From Frankiaceae bacterium (lineage in GTDB: Bacteria; Actinomycetota; Actinomycetes; BP-191), in contig DATMES010000024.1 in the NCBI GenBank assembly GCA_035556555.1, positions 158,128 to 222,127 on the forward strand: DNA of 64,000 nucleotides, written 5' to 3'. Made by a program: the position numbers and the translations under genes. Numbering within the stretch: the first letter of the stretch is position 1; each line of letters starts with the position of its first letter. A model generated the notes under the pieces. The model did not search any database. It worked only from the letters and a program-made list of their open reading frames with translations, and was not told where the DNA came from. Below, in pieces: positions 1 to 8,757 of the stretch.

Positions 1-136
1 GCACCGTGCGCTTGAGGTCGGCGAACGGGTCGACGTGGCGAGCCCGCGACCGCGTGGGACCGGTGGCCACATCGGCCGTCGACGTCTCGGCGGTCTTGGT
101 CTTCTTCGCCTGGGCGAGGCGGTCGGCGAGGCTCAT
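1..136 (-). CDS. cpaF: CpaF/TadA-type secretion ATPase, N-terminal fragment
   Basis: Only the first 45 or so codons are in the window; the gene continues past the left edge. The ATG (complement of 134-136) begins MSLADRLAQAKKTK and is followed by a charged, low-complexity N-terminus. It lies directly after the cpaE stop (137-139) with no gap. Position alone identifies it as the next gene of the Tad operon, where the hexameric pilus-assembly ATPase CpaF normally follows cpaE. No catalytic motif is visible in this fragment, so the call rests on context. Confidence 0.6.
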   Translation of the reverse strand, partial: MSLADRLAQAKKTKTAETSTADVATGPTRSRARHVDPFADLKRTV

Positions 137-1339
137 CTACGACTTCTCCGAACGGCGACGGAGACCGAACCTTCGGTTGTCCGTACGCATCGAGGCGGGC
201 AGGGCCTTGGCCGGCACTCCGGCCGCGAACGTCTCGGCGAACTGCTTGATCGCTTGCGAGACAGGGTGTCCCGGCTCGTCGAGAACGATCGGCACGCCGC
301 GGTTGATGGACGCGGGCACCGAGCGCGACGACGGGATCTGGACGGCGATGGGGACGCGCAGCGTCTTCTCGACCTCGTTGAGCTGCAGTCCCACCTTGGA
401 GTCGGCGCGGTTGAGGACGACGCGCCAACGGTCGCGCGGGTAGTTGAGCAGGTCGAGCGTCTCCAGCGTCAGCTTGAGGTTCTTCAAGGCCGGGATGTCG
501 AGCGTCGCGAGCAGCGCGACGTAGTCGCTCTCGTCGAACGCCGCGAGGACGTGGTCGGTGAACGCCGGCGGCGTGTCGACGACGACGAACTGGAACATCT
601 GCCGGAGCAGCCGCAGAACCCGTCCGATGAGCGCGGCGGGGATCGTGTCGGCGGCGCCCGGCTCCACCGGCGCGACGAGCGTCGTCAGACCAGGGGAGTG
701 GGGTGTCAGCAGCGCCGCGACCGCGGTCTCGTCGAGCGAGTCGGACATCGACACCGCGTCGGAGAGCGTGTGCGCGGGGAACAGCTGGAGCGCGATCGCG
801 ACGTCGCCGAACGCCAGGTCGAGGTCGACCAGGCAGACGTTGCGGCGGCCGCCGTCGGCCAGCGCCGCGGCGAGGTTGGTCGACACGGTGGTCTTCCCCG
901 CGCCGCCCTTCGCCGAGAACACCGTGATGAGCCTGCCGAGCTCCACGGGCTCGTCGGACGTGCTGCCCAGCCCGGCCTTCTCGCGGACGGCGTGCGAGAG
1001 CTGCACGGTGCGCTGCACGGCGGCGAGGACGCCGTCGATGTCGCGCTCCTTGACGACCTCGCGGACGCCCGCGCGCAGCGCGTCCGACAGCGTCGCCGTG
1101 TCGATGCGCGGGCGGACGAGGATGACGCCGAGCATCGGGCGTTGCAGCCGCATCGCGTCGCTCAGCGCGAGCGCGCCCTCGAGGTCGACGTGCGGGCCGA
1201 TGAGCACGACGTCGACGTCCTGCTGCTCGTTGATGCGGCGGTACGCGGCGTCCAGGTCGGGCACGACGACGCTGCCCGACCCAGCGGCGCCGCGCAGCGC
1301 CTCCTGCGACAGGGCGTCGGGCTCGACGACGACGATCAA
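137..1339 (-). CDS. cpaE: CpaE-like pilus assembly ATPase
   Basis: A 400-residue protein. The N-terminal ~120 residues look like a degenerate response-regulator receiver (VVVEPDALSQEAL start, alternating strands and helices). The C-terminal part is a MinD/ParA-type ATPase with the deviant Walker A KGGAGKTT at about 144-151 and VDLDLAFGDV after it. CpaE localises the Tad/Flp pilus machine at the membrane. The start is TTG (complement of 1337-1339), chosen because GGAAAGGA lies about 7 nt upstream. It sits between cpaB and cpaF in the usual tad gene order. Confidence 0.88.
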   Translation of the reverse strand: MIVVVEPDALSQEALRGAAGSGSVVVPDLDAAYRRINEQQDVDVVLIGPHVDLEGALALSDAMRLQRPMLGVILVRPRIDTATLSDALRAGVREVVKERDIDGVLAAVQRTVQLSHAVREKAGLGSTSDEPVELGRLITVFSAKGGAGKTTVSTNLAAALADGGRRNVCLVDLDLAFGDVAIALQLFPAHTLSDAVSMSDSLDETAVAALLTPHSPGLTTLVAPVEPGAADTIPAALIGRVLRLLRQMFQFVVVDTPPAFTDHVLAAFDESDYVALLATLDIPALKNLKLTLETLDLLNYPRDRWRVVLNRADSKVGLQLNEVEKTLRVPIAVQIPSSRSVPASINRGVPIVLDEPGHPVSQAIKQFAETFAAGVPAKALPASMRTDNRRFGLRRRSEKS

Positions 1340-1367
1340 AGTGGGTCCTTTCCTGCTGTAGGAGCGG

Positions 1368-2105
1368 TTACTCGAGGAGGTCGGCGTCCGTCAGGACGCG
1401 GCGACGGGTGATGACCGAGTCCTCGTTGAGGAGGCCGAAGTACAGGTCGCCCTTGCGCTGCGCGTGGATGATCTTCTCCGCCTCCTCCTGCGTCGTGGCC
1501 AGCGTGAGGATCGCCGTCGGCAGAGACTCCTTGTTGGCCTGCGCGGCCGGTGCCGCCTTGAGCGTCGTCGGCCCGACGGCGAGGACCGTGATCTTCGGCA
1601 GCAGGAGCGTCGTGATCTCCTCGTCCGGTCTGGCGTTGGGGCCCTCGAACTTCACCGTGCCGGACAGGAAGATGACGACGTTCGACCCAGGCCGTAGGAA
1701 GCCGGCCACGCGTTCGGGGTCGCCCAGGCGCACCGACATCGCGATCTTCCCCGTGGGGATCGCCAGCGCGCTCGTGGTGCCGGAGACCGCGAACTTGTTC
1801 CGAATGATCTGCTCGCCGGGGTAGATGTCGCCGACGGCGACCAGCTCGCTGATCGGTCGCGGGTCGCTGAGCACGCCCTCGATCGTCGCGGATCGGGGGA
1901 TGCGCTGCAGCCTGAACGCGCCCGCCTTCTCCGCGTTGGAGCCGAGCGTGCCGGCGCGGATGAGCGTCTTCGCGACGAGCACCTCCACCGGCTCCTGGTC
2001 CTTCAGGGCGCGGTCGTCCGCCTGGCGGACGTACGCGAAGATCAGCAGCGTCCCCAGCGCGGCCACGACGAGCGCGGCGACGAGCAAGAGCGTTCGGCGA
2101 CCCAC
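1368..2105 (-). CDS. cpaB: CpaB/RcpC-like Flp pilus assembly protein
   Basis: 245 residues with one N-terminal membrane segment (LLLVAALVVAALGTLLIFAYV), then an SAF-like/beta-clip region (VEVLVAKTLIRAGTLG) typical of CpaB, a periplasmic/extracytoplasmic component of the Tad pilus. The GTG start at 2105 is preceded by GAGGGG at 7 nt. It is in the same operon as tadG and cpaE; a hairpin at 2135-2160 lies in the 68-nt gap to tadG and could tune expression across the junction. Confidence 0.85.
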   Translation of the reverse strand: MGRRTLLLVAALVVAALGTLLIFAYVRQADDRALKDQEPVEVLVAKTLIRAGTLGSNAEKAGAFRLQRIPRSATIEGVLSDPRPISELVAVGDIYPGEQIIRNKFAVSGTTSALAIPTGKIAMSVRLGDPERVAGFLRPGSNVVIFLSGTVKFEGPNARPDEEITTLLLPKITVLAVGPTTLKAAPAAQANKESLPTAILTLATTQEEAEKIIHAQRKGDLYFGLLNEDSVITRRRVLTDADLLE

Positions 2106-2134
2106 GGATCAGCCCCTCACTGTCGAGCGGAAAC

Positions 2135-2160
2135 GGGCGGGCAGGGCGGATCGCCCGCCC
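2135..2160 (-). terminator. Hairpin between tadG and cpaB
   Basis: Perfect 8-bp stem GGGCGGGC (2135-2142) / GCCCGCCC (2153-2160) with a 10-nt loop in the 68-nt gap between tadG and cpaB. There is no U tract, so it may be a partial terminator or an RNA-processing/stability element rather than a full stop, since cpaB has its own ribosome binding site directly downstream. Confidence 0.4.
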
Positions 2161-2173
2161 CCGGCGTAGGTGT

Positions 2174-3997
2174 TCATCGGATGAGCACCGTCCCGGACTC
2201 GGGACGGGCCACGGAGTCGTTCGGGTCGGGCGCCATGACGAGCGTGCCCTGACCGCCGATCTCCAGCTTGTTGGCCCAGAACTGCGCGTTCGTCTGCACC
2301 TGGGCTGCCTGGCCCGTGTAGTCGAACGTCGCGTTCGGCACGAAGAGGATGCCGCGCAGCACGATCGCGGCCTGGCCGCCGAGCTCCTGCGTCTGCGTGG
2401 ACTCGTTCCACAGCGCGAGCTTGCCGAAGCGGGAGTTCTGGCACTCCTCGTCGCAGGAGTCGGTGTCGGGGCGCGGATTGGTGAGGTAGAGCGCACCACT
2501 CCCGGCGCCGAACGCGATGTGCCCGGTCTTCATGTAGACGAACGACCGCTCGACGAAGATCGCGCCCTGGCTGCCCTTGGTGAAGTTGCCGCCGCGCAGG
2601 AAGAGGATGCCCTCCGTGCTCGCCGAGGGGACGACCTCGCCGAGGGCGTTCTGCGTCGGGCAGGCGGTCGCGCTGAGCAGCGGGACGTTCATCGCGAAGC
2701 AGCCGCCTTCGACGTGGATGCCGCCGCGCGACACGACGTTGCCGCCCGCGAAGATGAGGCGGCCGCGCACCGTCACCGTGTTGCAGTCGAGGTACCAGTT
2801 GCCGGCGGGTACGTAGATCGTGGCGCCGGTGCCGACGGTGCAGTTGTTCGGCCAGCCGAGGATGCCGTTGGCGACGCTGACCGTCTTGAACGCCGTCGAG
2901 GAGAACACCGCCGAGTGCGCGTACGGCTGCGGGGTGTTGCTGTCGAACGCGTTCTCCAGCGACGTGACGTACGCCTCCGGCGAGTCGGGGCAGTCGTCGG
3001 TGCCGGCGCAGTCGTAGATGTTCGTGACCGGCGTCGCGCCGAAGCGCTCGCCCATGATCTCGGGCGTCGGCAGCAGCAGGTCGCTGCCGGGCGCGATCGT
3101 GTCGGGGTTGTACGCCTCGCCGGGGTTGGCGTCGGAGTTCAGCGCGTACGAGTAGATGGTCCCCTGGCCGACGCCGTCGACGCCGTGGGCCCAGACGTGG
3201 CCGCCGGCCGCGGACTCGGCGACGTCGATGACCCACGGCTTGTTGTTGGGGCAGTCGTTGGGGTCACGGCCGGAGGACTCGACGGCGATGATGCCGGGCC
3301 GGTCGTCGACGGCCGAGATCTCGATGGACGCCTGGCCGCTGGTGAGGATCGCCTGGCACTCGTTGTCCTCGAGGACGTTGAGCGCCGCGATCGGCCCCTC
3401 GTCGCCGAGCGTGGTGGTCGAGCGGGCGACGCTGGTCACGGTCGTCGCCGTGCCGTCCTGGCCGAACACCGAGGAGAACGCCGGCTCCTGGTCCTGCTGC
3501 ACGGTCACGGCGATCCGCCCGCAGGGGTCCTCGCCGTCGGTCTCGGGGTCGATCGCCTGCGTGACCGTGTCGCCGGTGGTGACGTTCGGCTCGGTGAGCA
3601 GCGCGGAGTCGTCGGCGACGGGCCAGGTGATCGCGATCGTGAACTCGTCGACCGTGCCCCGCGCCACGGTGGGCGCCGGCGGGTTGGTGGGGCAGGCCGC
3701 GGCCGTCTCCGGCAGCACGCCGCAGCCGGTGGTGCCGGGGACGGTGAAGCCGAGGTTGGTGGCGAGGTAGCTCCACGCGTCGACGCAGGCCTGTCGCGGG
3801 TTGGCTGTGCCCGCCGCGGTGTCGAGCTGGCCCGCGCCGGCGATGGCGGCGGCGTCGGCGGCGAGCCGGGTCTCGCGGCGGTTCTGCCGCAGTGACGCGA
3901 GGTCGACGACGAGCGCGGCCATGCCGAGGACAGCGAGCAGCAGGAGCCCGTAGAGGATGGCGTACGCGCCGTCGTCGCCGCGCGGCCGGCGCGTCAC
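2174..3997 (-). CDS. tadG: TadG-like pilus-associated secreted protein
   Basis: 607 residues. The N-terminus carries the TadE/TadG pseudopilin-like membrane segment (AYAILYGLLLLAVLGMAALVVDLASLRQ) followed by the RRETRLAADAAAIAGAGQL helix diagnostic of TadG-like proteins. The remainder is a long extracellular region with many Cys residues and beta-rich, low-similarity sequence. GTG start at 3997 overlaps the tadE stop in a GTGA coupling. Role in Flp/Tad pilus assembly or cell-surface presentation is inferred from family and neighbours; the large C-terminal domain is unassigned. Confidence 0.8.
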   Translation of the reverse strand: MTRRPRGDDGAYAILYGLLLLAVLGMAALVVDLASLRQNRRETRLAADAAAIAGAGQLDTAAGTANPRQACVDAWSYLATNLGFTVPGTTGCGVLPETAAACPTNPPAPTVARGTVDEFTIAITWPVADDSALLTEPNVTTGDTVTQAIDPETDGEDPCGRIAVTVQQDQEPAFSSVFGQDGTATTVTSVARSTTTLGDEGPIAALNVLEDNECQAILTSGQASIEISAVDDRPGIIAVESSGRDPNDCPNNKPWVIDVAESAAGGHVWAHGVDGVGQGTIYSYALNSDANPGEAYNPDTIAPGSDLLLPTPEIMGERFGATPVTNIYDCAGTDDCPDSPEAYVTSLENAFDSNTPQPYAHSAVFSSTAFKTVSVANGILGWPNNCTVGTGATIYVPAGNWYLDCNTVTVRGRLIFAGGNVVSRGGIHVEGGCFAMNVPLLSATACPTQNALGEVVPSASTEGILFLRGGNFTKGSQGAIFVERSFVYMKTGHIAFGAGSGALYLTNPRPDTDSCDEECQNSRFGKLALWNESTQTQELGGQAAIVLRGILFVPNATFDYTGQAAQVQTNAQFWANKLEIGGQGTLVMAPDPNDSVARPESGTVLIR

Positions 3998-4512
3998 GCC
4001 GCGGCCTCGAAGTGCGTGACGGACTCGCTGCCGACGTTGATCGAGCCCCCGAAGAACAGCACGTCGAACACCGTGTCACTGCGCACGACGACCTGCACGC
4101 GGTCGTCGTCGCGGTTGTCGTCGACGCACGGCTCGGACGACGAGGGGCCGCCGGTGCCCTCGGTGAGGCTCTTGGTCTCCTCCTCGGTGACGTACGCGAC
4201 GCAGACGTAGCGGCCCGGCCTGTCGTCGTCGAGGTCGGAGCCGGCGGCCGACTCGGCGACCTCGAGCACCTTCGCCAGCCAGGTGTCGATGTCGCCGGCG
4301 TTGCCGGGGGCCGACGCCGTCAACGACAGCGTGGCGCCGTAGCGCGACGCCTCGCGCGCCGTCTGCGTGAGGTTGATCTTCTGGTTGAACGCGAAGCCGA
4401 AGTTGATGATCCCGAACACGAGCGCGAGGAAGAGGGGGAAGAGCAGCGCGAACTCGACCGCCGCCGCACCGTGGTCACGGTGCGCCGTCGCGGCGAGTCG
4501 TGCTCGTCCCAT
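3994..4512 (-). CDS. tadE: TadE-like pseudopilin
   Basis: 172 residues from the ATG at 4512. The segment HGAAAVEFALLFPLFLALVFGIINFGF is the TadE signature: a basic leader, G/A-E motif and hydrophobic pilin-like helix. The start is chosen because GGAAGGGG lies 7 nt upstream; an in-frame ATG at 4593 would add 27 unlikely residues. First gene of the visible tad operon. No major Flp pilin gene is seen in the window. Confidence 0.85.
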   Translation of the reverse strand: MGRARLAATAHRDHGAAAVEFALLFPLFLALVFGIINFGFAFNQKINLTQTAREASRYGATLSLTASAPGNAGDIDTWLAKVLEVAESAAGSDLDDDRPGRYVCVAYVTEEETKSLTEGTGGPSSSEPCVDDNRDDDRVQVVVRSDTVFDVLFFGGSINVGSESVTHFEAAA

Positions 4513-4653
4513 GCGGGCGCCCCTTCCCGTCACGATCTTGACCCTGGTCGATCCAACCAGCAATGACCCGCCGCATGCCTCCTGTTGGCCCAAAAGTGTC
4601 CGATCGACGTCTCGGACGGGCCGAAGGTCCCGAACCGGACGCCTGGCAGCCTC
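4513..4653 (-). promoter_or_regulatory. Upstream region of the tad operon
   Basis: The 141-nt gap upstream of tadE (and downstream of the ABC permease) must hold the tad promoter. It contains a dyad GTCCGA/TCGGAC at 4598-4617 and CTGGT/ACCAG arms around 4550. No confident -35/-10 pair could be picked by eye. Confidence 0.3.
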
Positions 4654-6162
4654 CTACCCGGCGGCGACGGTGACGGTGACGTACGCGCGCCACCGCGGGT
4701 CGCGCCACAGCCGTGCGGCGTACGCCGCCGAGCGAAGCCCGAGCAGCACGATCGGCAGCGCGACGAGGACCGGCGCCTCCCACAGCCCGGTGGCCGTCGC
4801 GCCGGTGACCAGCAGGCCGGTGAGCGTCGTCTGCGCCGCCATCCGTACCGAGTAGACGGCCATCGTGCCCGGCGGCGCCGGCGTGTCGCGGCGGCCTCTC
4901 AGGTCGGCGCGGTGCGGGCGCAGGACCGACAGCCGTAACGACGTCCCGACGACGGACACGACGGACGCGACGACCGCGCAGGCCAGCCCGACGACGTCGG
5001 CGGTGGTGACCTCGCCCCGTACGCGCAGCAGCCCGGCGCCGACCGCGAGCGCGACGCAGACCAGCGTCGTCTCGGTGACGGCCCACGCCTTCGCGCGCAG
5101 CGCGAGACGCGGGTCGTGGGGGAGGGTCGCGAGCCAGACCGCGCCGCCACCGTCGAGGCAGAACGTGTTGACGCCGAACAGCAGCACCGCCCCCGACGCG
5201 ACCAGTCCAGGGAGCAGCAGCAGCGTGCTCCACTGCACCCCCAGCGCGAACGTCACGAGCCCCGGCAGCAGCCCCAGCACGACCGCGCCGCGGCGCAGCG
5301 ACGCCGAGCGCCACACGCCGGCACGGTCGACGGCGAGCAGCTCGCGGAACGCCGTACGGCGCGCGCCGCGGACCCGGACGGCGCGTCCCTCGCTGCTCGC
5401 GCCGGCGTCGCCGGGGCGGCGCAGCGACCACGCGCACGCCCACCGTCCCGCGAGGACCGACAGCGCCGCGAGGACGGCGAGCAGCGCGGTGGTGCCTGCC
5501 CAGCGGCCGACCGGCCCGCCGTTCGACGCCTGGCCCATCGCGGTGACGACGGAGACCGTGGGGCTGGCCTCGAGGACGTCGACCGTACGGCCTGTGCGCA
5601 CGCCCAGGACGACGGCGCCGCCGACGACCGCGGCGATCCCCCAGAGCCACGCGCGTCCCGCGCTGGTCTGGCGGACGCCCGCGACGAGCCACGAGCCCGC
5701 CTGGCCGAGGGCGGCGGCGAAGACGACGTACGCGACGACGGTCGGCACGGCGTACAGCGCACCCCACGACCTCGGCAGGAAGAACGCCGTGCCCGCGGCC
5801 AGCACGACGAGCTGGCTGATCCACGCGAGGTTGATGGGCAGGACCGCGAGGCCGGTGAGGTAGTGGGTCTCGGGGCGGATCGGGTACGCGACGAGCTGGT
5901 CGGCGGGGTAGAGCTCGTTGCCGCCGCCCGCGGTGAGGGGCGAGACGACGGAGAGCAGCAGGAAGCCGAGGTAGACCGTCGGCGCGATGATGCCCGCGTC
6001 GAGGCGCACGCTCTCCGGGGCGAGCTGCGCGCCGGCGAGCACGCCGACGAGGGCGAGCGGGATGAGCGACGCGAGTGCCGCCAGACCGCGGCGGGCGCGC
6101 GGCGAGCGGACCATGCGCCAGCGCAGCGCCACGAGCGCGCGGAGCTGCCGGTACGCCGTCAT
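4654..6162 (-). CDS. ABC transporter permease, large multi-pass membrane protein
   Basis: 502 residues starting MTAYRQLRALVALRWRMVRSPRARR at 6162. About ten to twelve hydrophobic segments are spread through the chain, with Arg-rich cytoplasmic loops. The start overlaps the stop of the upstream ATPase gene in an ATGA junction, so the two are translationally coupled and form one ABC exporter. The substrate cannot be read from the sequence; family resemblance is to actinobacterial ABC-2-like export permeases. Confidence 0.7.
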   Translation of the reverse strand: MTAYRQLRALVALRWRMVRSPRARRGLAALASLIPLALVGVLAGAQLAPESVRLDAGIIAPTVYLGFLLLSVVSPLTAGGGNELYPADQLVAYPIRPETHYLTGLAVLPINLAWISQLVVLAAGTAFFLPRSWGALYAVPTVVAYVVFAAALGQAGSWLVAGVRQTSAGRAWLWGIAAVVGGAVVLGVRTGRTVDVLEASPTVSVVTAMGQASNGGPVGRWAGTTALLAVLAALSVLAGRWACAWSLRRPGDAGASSEGRAVRVRGARRTAFRELLAVDRAGVWRSASLRRGAVVLGLLPGLVTFALGVQWSTLLLLPGLVASGAVLLFGVNTFCLDGGGAVWLATLPHDPRLALRAKAWAVTETTLVCVALAVGAGLLRVRGEVTTADVVGLACAVVASVVSVVGTSLRLSVLRPHRADLRGRRDTPAPPGTMAVYSVRMAAQTTLTGLLVTGATATGLWEAPVLVALPIVLLGLRSAAYAARLWRDPRWRAYVTVTVAAG

Positions 6163-6866
6163 CCCAGGAGCGCCCGGTAGCGCGCGGCCCCCGCTTCGCC
6201 CGCGAGCTCCGCGGCCGGTGCCGCGGCGACCGCGCGGCCACCGCGCAGGACGACCGCCTCGTCGCACGCCTCGACCGCGAGCGCGAGCAGGTGCGTCGAC
6301 ACGACCACCGCGCCGCCGCCGAGCCGCGCCTCGCGGATGACGTCCATCGTCGCCTCGACGCCGAGCGGGTCCACGCCGTCGAACGGCTCGTCCAGCAGCA
6401 GCAGCGCGGGCTCGTGGAACGCCGCCAGCACCACCGACAGCCGGCGCCCCATGCCGTGCGAGAAGCCGGCCGTGATCCGGTGCGTGGCGGTGCCGAGGTC
6501 GAAGCGTTCGAGCAGGTCGCGGCCGCGGTCCTCCCAGCCGGTGAGCCCGCGCAGCGTCGCCGCGAGCTGGAGGTGCTCCCACGGCGTCGCGCGCGGGATC
6601 AGCCCGCCGACGTCGGGGCAGTAGCCGACCCGCTCCCGTACGCCCGCCGGGTCGAGCCGCGCGTCGACGCCGCCGATCACGACGCGGCCCGCGGACGGCG
6701 GGAGGACGCCGGCGAGCGCGCGCAGGGTCGTGGACTTGCCGGCGCCGTTGCGGCCGACGAGGGCCACGCCGGCCCCTGGCCGTACGGTCAGGTCGAGGCC
6801 CTCGACAGCGCGAACGGACCCGAACTCGACGGTGAGCCCGGTGACCTCCGCGACGGCCGCGCTCAT
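6159..6866 (-). CDS. ABC transporter ATP-binding protein
   Basis: 235 residues with Walker A GRNGAGKST at about 37-45, Walker B LLLLDEPFDG and a switch His in VVVSTHLLAL. The signature loop is unusual: FSHGMGRRLS replaces the canonical LSGGQ. It pairs with the permease at 4654-6162 through an overlapping ATGA. Likely drives export of an unknown substrate. A GC-rich repeat (6869-6916) lies just upstream, between this gene and the fadD stop. Confidence 0.85.
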   Translation of the reverse strand: MSAAVAEVTGLTVEFGSVRAVEGLDLTVRPGAGVALVGRNGAGKSTTLRALAGVLPPSAGRVVIGGVDARLDPAGVRERVGYCPDVGGLIPRATPWEHLQLAATLRGLTGWEDRGRDLLERFDLGTATHRITAGFSHGMGRRLSVVLAAFHEPALLLLDEPFDGVDPLGVEATMDVIREARLGGGAVVVSTHLLALAVEACDEAVVLRGGRAVAAAPAAELAGEAGAARYRALLG

Positions 6867-6868
6867 GC

Positions 6869-6916
6869 CGGGGTCCCCGCGGCGGCGCGAGCGCAGCGAG
6901 TGGCGTCGTGGGGGAG
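6869..6916. repeat. GGGGTCCCCGCGG...GTCGTGGGGGAG dispersed repeat, copy 1
   Basis: This 48-nt intergenic stretch between fadD and the ABC ATPase shares its two ends, CCGGGGTCCCCGCGGC and GTCGTGGGGGAG, with 14427-14467 inside the 3' end of cysC. The middle (GCGAGCGCAGCGAG) varies. It resembles the short GC-palindromic repeats scattered in actinomycete genomes. Confidence 0.55.
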
Positions 6917-6918
6917 GC

Positions 6919-8709
6919 TCAGGAGTAGAGCGCCTCGACGTCGTTGGCGAAGTCGGTGAGGACGACGTTGCGCTTGAGCTTGAGGCTCGGCGTCAGGTGG
7001 CCGGTCTCCTCGGTGAAGTCGCCCGGCAGGATGCGGAACGACCGGATCGACTCGGCCTTGGAGACGGCCTTGTTGGCCTCGTCGACCGCGGCCTGGATCG
7101 TGCCGCGCAGCTCCGCGTCGTCCACGAGGTCGGCGATCGTCGCGCCGTCGGGCTTGCCCGCCTGCTTCTTCCAGGCGGGGAACGCCTCCGGGTCGATCGT
7201 GACGAGCGCGCCGATGAACGGCTTGTTGTCGCCGACGACGAGGCACTGGCTCACGAGCGGGTGCGCGCGGAGCCGGTCCTCGAGGACGGCGGGGGCGACG
7301 TTCTTGCCGCCGGCCGTGACGATGAGCTCCTTCTTGCGGCCGGTGATGGTGACGTAGCCCTGGTCGTCGATCGTCCCGATGTCGCCCGAGTGGAACCACC
7401 CGTCGGCGTCGAGCGCCTCCTTGGTGGCCTTCGGGTTGTTGTAGTAGCCGCGGAAGATCTGCGCGCCCTTGAGGAGGATCTCGCCGTCCTCGGCGATGCG
7501 GACGCTGGTGCCGGGGATGGCACGTCCGACGGTGCCGATCCTCATGGCGTTCGGCAGGTTGAGGGTGGAGCCCGCGCTGGTCTCCGTGAGGCCGTACCCC
7601 TCGAGGATCGTCACGCCGATGCCGCGGAAGAAGTGCCCGAGCCGCGCGCCGAGCGGGGCGCCGCCGGAGACGCAGTGGGTGACGTTGCCGCCGAGGGCCG
7701 CGCGCAGCTTGGAGTAGACGAGCTTGTCGAACAGCGCGTGCTGCAGCTTCAGCGGGAGCGGGACGCTGCCCTTGTCGAGCGCCTCGGAGTACGAGATCGC
7801 GACCTTCTCGGCGAGGTCGAAGATCTTCCCCTTGCCGTCGGCGTGCGCCTTCTGCTTGGAGCCGTTGTAGACCTTCTCGAACACCCGCGGCACCGACAGG
7901 AGGAACGTCGGCTTGAACGTCGCCAGGTCGGCCAGCAGGTTCTTGACGTCGGCGCTGTGCGCGACCTTGACGCGGTTGGCGGTGGCGCCGAGCTGGATGA
8001 TCCGGCCGAACACGTGCGCGAGCGGCAGGAACAGCAGCGTCGAGCCGGTCTCGTTGTAGAACTCGCCGAGGCCCTCGCTCGTCGACGCGATGTCGAAGAG
8101 GAAGTTGCCGTGCGTCAGCTCGCAGCCTTTGGGGCGGCCGGTCGTGCCGGACGTGTAGATGATCGTCGCGAGCGTGTCGGGGGTGAGCGCGCCGTGCCGC
8201 GCGTCGAGGGTCGCGCGCTCGACGCCCTTGCCCTGCTCGACGAGCTTCTCGAGGTCGCCGCTGTCGATGGCCCACGAGTGGCGCAGGTCGGGCAGCTTGC
8301 CGCGCACCGACGCGACCGTCTCGGAGTGGCCGTCGTTCTCGACGATCACAGCGACGGCGCCGGAGTCGGAGAGGATCCACTCGACCTGCTCGGCCGACGA
8401 CGTCTCGTAGATCGGCACGGTGATGCCGCCGGCCGCCCAGATCGCGTAGTCGGCGAGCGCCCACTCGTAGCGCGTACGGCTCATGAGGCCGACGCGGTCG
8501 CCGACCTGCACGCCGGACGCCACGAAGCCGGCGGCGAGCGCGCGGACCTCCTCGGCGAACTGGCGCGACGTGACGTCGGACCAGCCGCCGCCGGAGCGCT
8601 TGGCGAAGATGACGTCGTCGGGGTGGTCGCGCTCGTTGTCCCACACCATGTCGGTGAGGTTGCCGCTCGTGGGCTCGGCGATCCGGACGGGGCTCGTGTA
8701 CTCCTTCAT
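6919..8709 (-). CDS. fadD: Long-chain acyl-CoA synthetase (AMP-forming)
   Basis: 596 residues, the normal length for the bacterial FadD15-like long-chain fatty acid-CoA ligases. The AMP-binding P-loop motif YTSGTTGRPKG is at about 185-195, with GYGLTETSAGS and the C-terminal ITGRKKELIVTAGGKN hinge/lysine region. It activates fatty acids with ATP and CoA. The ATG at 8709 is preceded by TAGGTT exactly 6 nt upstream (8716-8721, complement), a -10-like box implying a leaderless transcript. Confidence 0.92.
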   Translation of the reverse strand: MKEYTSPVRIAEPTSGNLTDMVWDNERDHPDDVIFAKRSGGGWSDVTSRQFAEEVRALAAGFVASGVQVGDRVGLMSRTRYEWALADYAIWAAGGITVPIYETSSAEQVEWILSDSGAVAVIVENDGHSETVASVRGKLPDLRHSWAIDSGDLEKLVEQGKGVERATLDARHGALTPDTLATIIYTSGTTGRPKGCELTHGNFLFDIASTSEGLGEFYNETGSTLLFLPLAHVFGRIIQLGATANRVKVAHSADVKNLLADLATFKPTFLLSVPRVFEKVYNGSKQKAHADGKGKIFDLAEKVAISYSEALDKGSVPLPLKLQHALFDKLVYSKLRAALGGNVTHCVSGGAPLGARLGHFFRGIGVTILEGYGLTETSAGSTLNLPNAMRIGTVGRAIPGTSVRIAEDGEILLKGAQIFRGYYNNPKATKEALDADGWFHSGDIGTIDDQGYVTITGRKKELIVTAGGKNVAPAVLEDRLRAHPLVSQCLVVGDNKPFIGALVTIDPEAFPAWKKQAGKPDGATIADLVDDAELRGTIQAAVDEANKAVSKAESIRSFRILPGDFTEETGHLTPSLKLKRNVVLTDFANDVEALYS

Positions 8710-8757
8710 GCGACGAACCTAAGGGAACGGCCCGCGTCCCGCTACCGTCGAACCGCC

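Noticed and set aside
35..1411. Long opposite-strand frame over cpaE
   Set aside because: Rich in Arg/Asp/Glu/Val repeats typical of reading the complement of high-GC genes; no domain, and cpaE on the other strand is clear.
2519..3895. 458-codon + strand frame over tadG
   Set aside because: Arg/Val/Gly/Asp low-complexity composition; shadow of tadG.
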